64,000 nt of DNA, taken from positions 1 through 64,000 of the forward strand of contig NZ_QEKI01000007.1 in the NCBI RefSeq assembly GCF_003096355.1, read 5' to 3'. The notes beneath the pieces were generated by a model, which saw only the letters and a list, made by a program, of their open reading frames with translations, was not told where the DNA came from and ran no database searches. The DNA comes from Pontibacter virosus. GTDB taxonomy: Bacteria; Bacteroidota; Bacteroidia; Cytophagales; Hymenobacteraceae. Made by a program: the position numbers and the translations under genes. Numbering within the stretch: position 1 is the stretch's first letter; every line of letters starts with the position of its first letter. Shown piece after piece: positions 59,559-64,000 of the stretch.

Positions 59559-60833
59559 TTAGTAAGCAAAAAGTGGATAGTCTTTCATCCAGCTGTTTAC
59601 TTCTTTGCGCACAGCTTCAATTTTGCTTTCATTGTCATTGTTGGTCAGCACGTCATCGATCAGTTCAACAATGCGGGCCATATCCGCCTCTTTCAGACCG
59701 CGTGTCGTTATCGCTGCCGTTCCTATACGCATACCTGAGGTCACAAACGGCGACTTATCATCAAAAGGCACCATGTTCTTATTGATGGTGATGTCTGCCT
59801 TTACAAGCGTATTTTCGGCCAGTTTGCCTGTTATACCTTTCGTACGCAGGTCGATCAGCATCATGTGGTTGTCTGTGCCCCCTGAAATGATATTATAGCC
59901 TCGCTCCACAAAAGCGGTAGCCATGGCCTGCGCATTCTGCTGCACCTGCTTGATGTAGCCCATGTAGTCATCCGACAGGGCCTCGTAGTAAGCTACTGCT
60001 TTAGCCGCAATCACGTGCTCCAACGGCCCACCTTGCGTGCCCGGGAATACGGCGCCGTCCAACAAAGAAGACATCATGCGGATTTCGCCTTTCGGAGTTT
60101 TGATGCCAAATGGGTTTTCGAAGTCTTTGCCCATCATGATCATACCGCCTCTTGGTCCGCGCAGTGTTTTGTGCGTCGTAGTAGTGATGATGTGGCAGTG
60201 CTCAAATGGGTTGTTTAAAAGCCCTTTGGCAATCAGGCCGGACGGGTGGGAGATATCCGCCATCAACAATGCGCCTACCTCGTCGGCTGCGGCACGCAAT
60301 TTTTTATAATCCCAGTCGCGGCTATAAGCAGAAGCGCCGCAAATGATCAGCTTCGGCTGCTCGCGACGGGCTGTTTCCACTACTTTATCAAAATCGATCA
60401 GGCCTGTTTCCTGCTCCACGCCATAGAAGCTTGGCTGGTACAGTTTGCCTGAAAAATTAACAGGGGAGCCATGCGTCAGGTGACCGCCGTGTGACAGGTC
60501 GAAACCCAGGATCTTATCGCCTGGCTGCAATACGGCGAGCATCACAGCTGCGTTAGCCTGCGCACCGGAGTGCGGCTGCACGTTGGCCCAGCTAGCGCCA
60601 AAAAGCTCCTTAGCACGATCGATGGCCAGCTGCTCTGACTGATCCACAATTTCGCAACCACCATAGTAACGCTTGCCGGGTAGGCCTTCGGCGTACTTGT
60701 TGGTCATCACACTTCCCATTGCCTCCATCACCTGATCCGAAACGAAGTTTTCGGACGCGATCAGTTCGATGCCGTGGGTTTGGCGTGCTTTTTCTTTTGC
60801 AATCAGGTCAAATATAGCTGTGTCTTTCTGCAT
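59559..60833 (-). CDS. glyA: Serine hydroxymethyltransferase
   Basis: 424 residues from ATG 60833 ([10 protein letters not shown]); the frame is open to 60896 but a promoter lies there. Converts serine and THF to glycine and methylene-THF, feeding MetF/MetH encoded elsewhere in the window. Signs: [59 protein letters not shown], and the PLP Lys222 in [14 protein letters not shown]. Complete. Confidence 0.97.
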   Translation of the reverse strand: MQKDTAIFDLIAKEKARQTHGIELIASENFVSDQVMEAMGSVMTNKYAEGLPGKRYYGGCEIVDQSEQLAIDRAKELFGASWANVQPHSGAQANAAVMLAVLQPGDKILGFDLSHGGHLTHGSPVNFSGKLYQPSFYGVEQETGLIDFDKVVETARREQPKLIICGASAYSRDWDYKKLRAAADEVGALLMADISHPSGLIAKGLLNNPFEHCHIITTTTHKTLRGPRGGMIMMGKDFENPFGIKTPKGEIRMMSSLLDGAVFPGTQGGPLEHVIAAKAVAYYEALSDDYMGYIKQVQQNAQAMATAFVERGYNIISGGTDNHMMLIDLRTKGITGKLAENTLVKADITINKNMVPFDDKSPFVTSGMRIGTAAITTRGLKEADMARIVELIDDVLTNNDNESKIEAVRKEVNSWMKDYPLFAY

Positions 60834-60857
60834 GGCTTCTTTGGTTTTATATTCCTT

Positions 60858-60888
60858 CAAAATTAAAGCTTGTGCCTGAATAAACCAA
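60858..60888 (-). promoter_or_regulatory. Bacteroidota-type promoter of glyA
   Basis: On the minus strand TTG (60888-60886), 20 bases, TAATTTTG (60865-60858). It leaves a leader of about 20 bases to the ATG at 60833. Confidence 0.7.
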
Positions 60889-60998
60889 TGTTTCAAATGT
60901 TTATCTACGGTACCGCTAGTGCCGTTGGATTTATCGGTCTTAAATAATCTTTACATAAACTGCGATTCTTTATTCTTGTGATGAAGCTAGCTTAAAAC

Positions 60999-61029
60999 AA
61001 GAAGGCCCGCCAAATTGGCGGGCCTTCTT
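60999..61029 (-). terminator. Terminator of the IPT/TIG protein gene
   Basis: AAGAAGGCCCGCC-AAATT-GGCGGGCCTTCTT, 13-base perfect stem, 20 bases after the stop; on the minus strand TTTTAAG follows. Confidence 0.9.
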
Positions 61030-61048
61030 CTATAAGTTAAGCGTTAGC

Positions 61049-64000
61049 TTATTGTTTCAGGAGTTTCACTTGCTCTGTCTTACCGTTAAACTCTGTCAAC
61101 AGGATGTAGATGCCTGTTGGCAGGTTGTTGTTTAGGTTCAGCAGAATAGTGTTCTCACCTTCTTCGATGTCGTAGCTTAGGTTCTGCACGGCTGAGCCAT
61201 TCATGTTCACGATACGCACATTCAACTTACCTGCTCTGTCGGCATTGTATACCAGTTTAGAGTCAGCGTTGATTGGATTTGGATACACTCTTGGACCAAC
61301 TGCCAGGTTCACTCCGTTAGAAGATACGGCTACAACTTTGCTGTAATCAAACGAACCGTCCAGGTCCACTTGCTTCAGTCTGTAGTAACGCGTCCCGTTG
61401 AAGTTTCCTTTGTGGCTGAACCCGTAATCCTGACGAAGTGACGTTGTGTTTACTTTGCTCTTCACTTTGCCTACAGCTTTGAATTCGCCTTTCAGGTCTT
61501 CTGTCATCTGCACCTCGAAGTAGTCATTGTCTAGTTCAGAAGCCGTTGCCCATGTCAGTTTCACTTCGCTTCCCTGCTTCACAGCATCGAAAGCGATGAG
61601 TTCTACTGGAAGAGGAACGATTTCAGATTCCAATGTTACCGAAGCCGTTGCTTCTAATGAACTGTTGACGATCGATCCACTTAGTCTTGTACCTATTTCT
61701 GTCGAAGTGCTTCTAACCGAAATCGTGCCAGTGAAATAACCATTCTCGTCCGGTGTGATGTTCATTGCTCTTGTCCAGGCACCCTCCGCAGTAGATGTAG
61801 GGTCTGTCGAAATCTGGAATGTAACATCTCCTGTCATTGACAATCGCAGGTCTCTACCAATAGCTAAGTGCTGAGCAGTTACAGTGTATGATTTTACATC
61901 GAAGTCTTCACCTTCCTGAGTCTTAAAGCTTAATGTATTTGGATTAACTGTAATGATTGGTCTTACAATTTCCAAATACTCGGGATCGCTGGTTTCCATT
62001 TTTCCCAATGCAGTAATTGTTACGAAATTTCTCGAAGCAGTCTGTGGCACTACCATCTCAAGGGTGTTTTCATCAACTTCGAAGAAGTTTGTAACATCTT
62101 TTGTTCCGATTTTGATAGTTCCAACATTTGTCAAGTTGTAGCCTTTGACAATTACTCTTTCCAGGAGTCTTGCTTGATTGCTGCTGCTGATGATGCTACC
62201 GTTTTCTTTCTCGAATCTCACGATTACCGGGCTCGTTACGGTAAACTCATCTACAGTTGTCTGTGTTGATGCAGCCGTAGTGATCGTTCCAGCGTCATTT
62301 GTAAGTCTGATAACTCCTGTAATGGCATTGTTCGGAACTGTTACTGTTATTTGACGAGCAGTAGTTAGGTCTTCCGTATTCACTGTAGCTCGAATATCAA
62401 TTTGACTTCCGAGAGGCGCAGGGATGATTTCCCCGCCATGGCCTTTAAAGAAGACGTTGATCATTCCATTTACATCGATCAGGTTTTCACCAGTGATAGT
62501 TACAACATATCCAGCTGGTCCTTCTTTAGCCACAAAGTCATGAATGATTGGCGCTTTTACTACACGGAAGATTTGTGAACTTGTTACTGGTGTGCCACCG
62601 TCGAATGGTGTAGTAACAGATATCTTACCGATCGTTGCGTCCTGTGGTACTGTTACAGAAATCGTTGTAGGAGAAGTTACAGTGTAAACTGCTGTCTTCT
62701 CATCAGCTTCTCCTTCAATACCCAAGAATCTAACTTCTGTTGCATCGTCAAAGTTAGTACCAGTAATAGTAAATGTTGTTCCTACAAGACCGGCATAAGT
62801 GCTGAAACTGGTAATGGTCGGAGCTCCAATTACGGTCAGGTCTCCGCTTGCCTGGCCAGTGCCGCTTTCACTTGAAACTTGAATAGTGCCTTTGATAGAG
62901 CCGGCAGGAACCGCTACTTCTAACACGTCTTCGCCTTCTTCTGTCGTACTATAGGTAGCGCTTACAATCGTACCTGCAACACGCGTACTTCCTGAACCCG
63001 CAAAGGTTACTGTAGGTATAGCTCTTGTAACTGTTGTTCCATTAAAGTACTCATCAAATCTTGACCCTTTGATGGTAACTGTGTTTACGCCTGCATATAC
63101 TCTGGTGTCATTTGTAGTTCCCGTCTGTACGAAGCTAGTAATTACTGGTTTGTATACTATTAGGGCGTCTGATGTACCTGTGCCACTTGTAGAAGTAACA
63201 CTTAGCACGTCTGAGCTATTCCAATTGACTACTGGCGCTACAAAAGTGATAGTACCTGTACCTGTTTCGTTTTCGGCATTTACTGTATAGCCTGTGATTG
63301 CTATGCCACCATAAGACAGACCCGTAACGTTAATGAAGTTAGTACCTGTGATTACTACTTCCTCTCCAGCATATACCGCAGTTGGCGCTACACTTGAAAT
63401 AACTGGCGCAAGTACAGTAAACTGCTCCGGCTCACTCTCGCCGCTTCCAGACAGTACCGTCAAACTTCCTGATCTGGCGCCGTTTGGAACAGTTACTGTA
63501 ATTTCTGTAGCAGTATAAGTAGTTGCCGTAACCTGAGCACCTTCAAACTTCACAACCGGTGCTTTTTCAGCAGCTCCACCCTGTCCGTCGTTTAACGTTT
63601 CATCCCAGTATTGGGTGAATAATTCACCGGTGATCTTTACTACTGTCTGACCTGCATAACCTTGTGTGGCGCTAATAGTAGTAATGATAGGTTCTAGTAC
63701 CGTATAATCTACTATACTAGTTCCTGTACCGGCCGGGGTTGTAACGGCAACCTTGCCTGTGCCTCCATCAAACGGCGCTTTTACAGTGATCAACTGGAAG
63801 CCTGTCTCAACACCTTCTCCGTCCACTTCATTAGTAACTGCACCTACCATAGCGGCAGGTTTACCATTAAAGGTTACAGCACTTGCATTGGTGAAGAACT
63901 GCCCCCTAACGGTTACCAACTGATAAGCATAGCTAGTAGTAGGAGTGGCTGTGTTGTTTGTGAAGGTAATGTTAGCTGGCGCTGGCACAACGAAAACATC
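61049..64000 (-). CDS. Large IPT/TIG-repeat surface protein with T9SS domain, 5' end outside the window
   Basis: 983 residues are visible and the frame is still open at the right edge (DVFVVPAPANITF...), so the N-terminus and signal peptide are missing. About seven IPT/TIG immunoglobulin-like repeats of roughly 85-95 residues, each opening like PVISSVAPTAVYAGEEVVIT and containing GTNF or GENL. Then a beta domain, an FnIII-like module (LPVELIAFDAVKQGSEVKLTW) and a type IX sorting domain (VYPNPINADSKLVY...GIYILLTEFNGK). An adhesin or surface protein. The last two modules resemble those of the frameshifted protein at 26971. Confidence 0.9.
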   Translation of the reverse strand, partial: DVFVVPAPANITFTNNTATPTTSYAYQLVTVRGQFFTNASAVTFNGKPAAMVGAVTNEVDGEGVETGFQLITVKAPFDGGTGKVAVTTPAGTGTSIVDYTVLEPIITTISATQGYAGQTVVKITGELFTQYWDETLNDGQGGAAEKAPVVKFEGAQVTATTYTATEITVTVPNGARSGSLTVLSGSGESEPEQFTVLAPVISSVAPTAVYAGEEVVITGTNFINVTGLSYGGIAITGYTVNAENETGTGTITFVAPVVNWNSSDVLSVTSTSGTGTSDALIVYKPVITSFVQTGTTNDTRVYAGVNTVTIKGSRFDEYFNGTTVTRAIPTVTFAGSGSTRVAGTIVSATYSTTEEGEDVLEVAVPAGSIKGTIQVSSESGTGQASGDLTVIGAPTITSFSTYAGLVGTTFTITGTNFDDATEVRFLGIEGEADEKTAVYTVTSPTTISVTVPQDATIGKISVTTPFDGGTPVTSSQIFRVVKAPIIHDFVAKEGPAGYVVTITGENLIDVNGMINVFFKGHGGEIIPAPLGSQIDIRATVNTEDLTTARQITVTVPNNAITGVIRLTNDAGTITTAASTQTTVDEFTVTSPVIVRFEKENGSIISSSNQARLLERVIVKGYNLTNVGTIKIGTKDVTNFFEVDENTLEMVVPQTASRNFVTITALGKMETSDPEYLEIVRPIITVNPNTLSFKTQEGEDFDVKSYTVTAQHLAIGRDLRLSMTGDVTFQISTDPTSTAEGAWTRAMNITPDENGYFTGTISVRSTSTEIGTRLSGSIVNSSLEATASVTLESEIVPLPVELIAFDAVKQGSEVKLTWATASELDNDYFEVQMTEDLKGEFKAVGKVKSKVNTTSLRQDYGFSHKGNFNGTRYYRLKQVDLDGSFDYSKVVAVSSNGVNLAVGPRVYPNPINADSKLVYNADRAGKLNVRIVNMNGSAVQNLSYDIEEGENTILLNLNNNLPTGIYILLTEFNGKTEQVKLLKQ

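Overview
The window looks like a chromosomal piece of a Bacteroidota bacterium of the Cytophagales, most like Hymenobacteraceae/Pontibacter (inference). Reasons: two secreted proteins carry the same FnIII-like plus type IX secretion C-terminal module and a third ends in a C-terminal domain of the same kind; several promoters fit the Bacteroidota pattern TTTG (or TTG)-N20-TAnnTTTG; Shine-Dalgarno sequences are mostly absent; and there is a CrtI/CrtD-type carotenoid cluster, an eukaryote-like class I ribonucleotide reductase and a nadC-DUF4783 pair. The heptamer TATACCT/AGGTATA is strikingly over-represented in the core part.

Positions 1 to about 10,500 form an AT-rich accessory island next to an initiator tRNA gene (10562-10634, minus strand). 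Left to right it holds a DUF3800 protein with a small nuclease-like protein, an excisionase-like HTH protein with a filamentous-phage gpII/X-type replication protein and a large hairpin, small and secreted proteins with an XRE repressor, a serine recombinase, and a compact four-gene module. The module (6933-10241) has two convergent two-gene operons: Ser/Thr kinase plus an unknown 392-residue protein on the plus strand, and PP2C phosphatase plus a winged-helix/PD-(D/E)XK-like protein on the minus strand. A 12-base motif, TTTACACTTAAA, stands in front of both operons. I regard it as the best candidate for an undescribed signalling or defence system.

From 10.7 kb the sequence is ordinary, more GC-rich core genome: a TamA/BamA-like outer membrane protein, hemW, a cyclase-family hydrolase, metF and metH (metH behind a SAM-I riboswitch), rplU-rpmA, nrdB-nrdA, a frameshifted type IX-secreted protein, a small heat shock gene behind a sigma-54 promoter, rlpA, a ZIP transporter, two methyltransferases, nadC, gpmI, a pappalysin-like metalloprotease, yjbQ, prfA, a thioredoxin-like pair, a carotenoid cluster, an SNF2 helicase, a LolC/E permease, rbfA, rpiB, tatC, glyA and a large IPT/TIG-repeat surface protein that runs off the right end.

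The core intergenic regions are rich in repeats: long inverted repeats (15139-15257, 41818-42045), a 7-bp tandem repeat (55263-55311), a dispersed TTGTTAAATTG-type element at seven gene boundaries, and a repeat cluster between metF and metH, one member of which supplies the last codons of metH.
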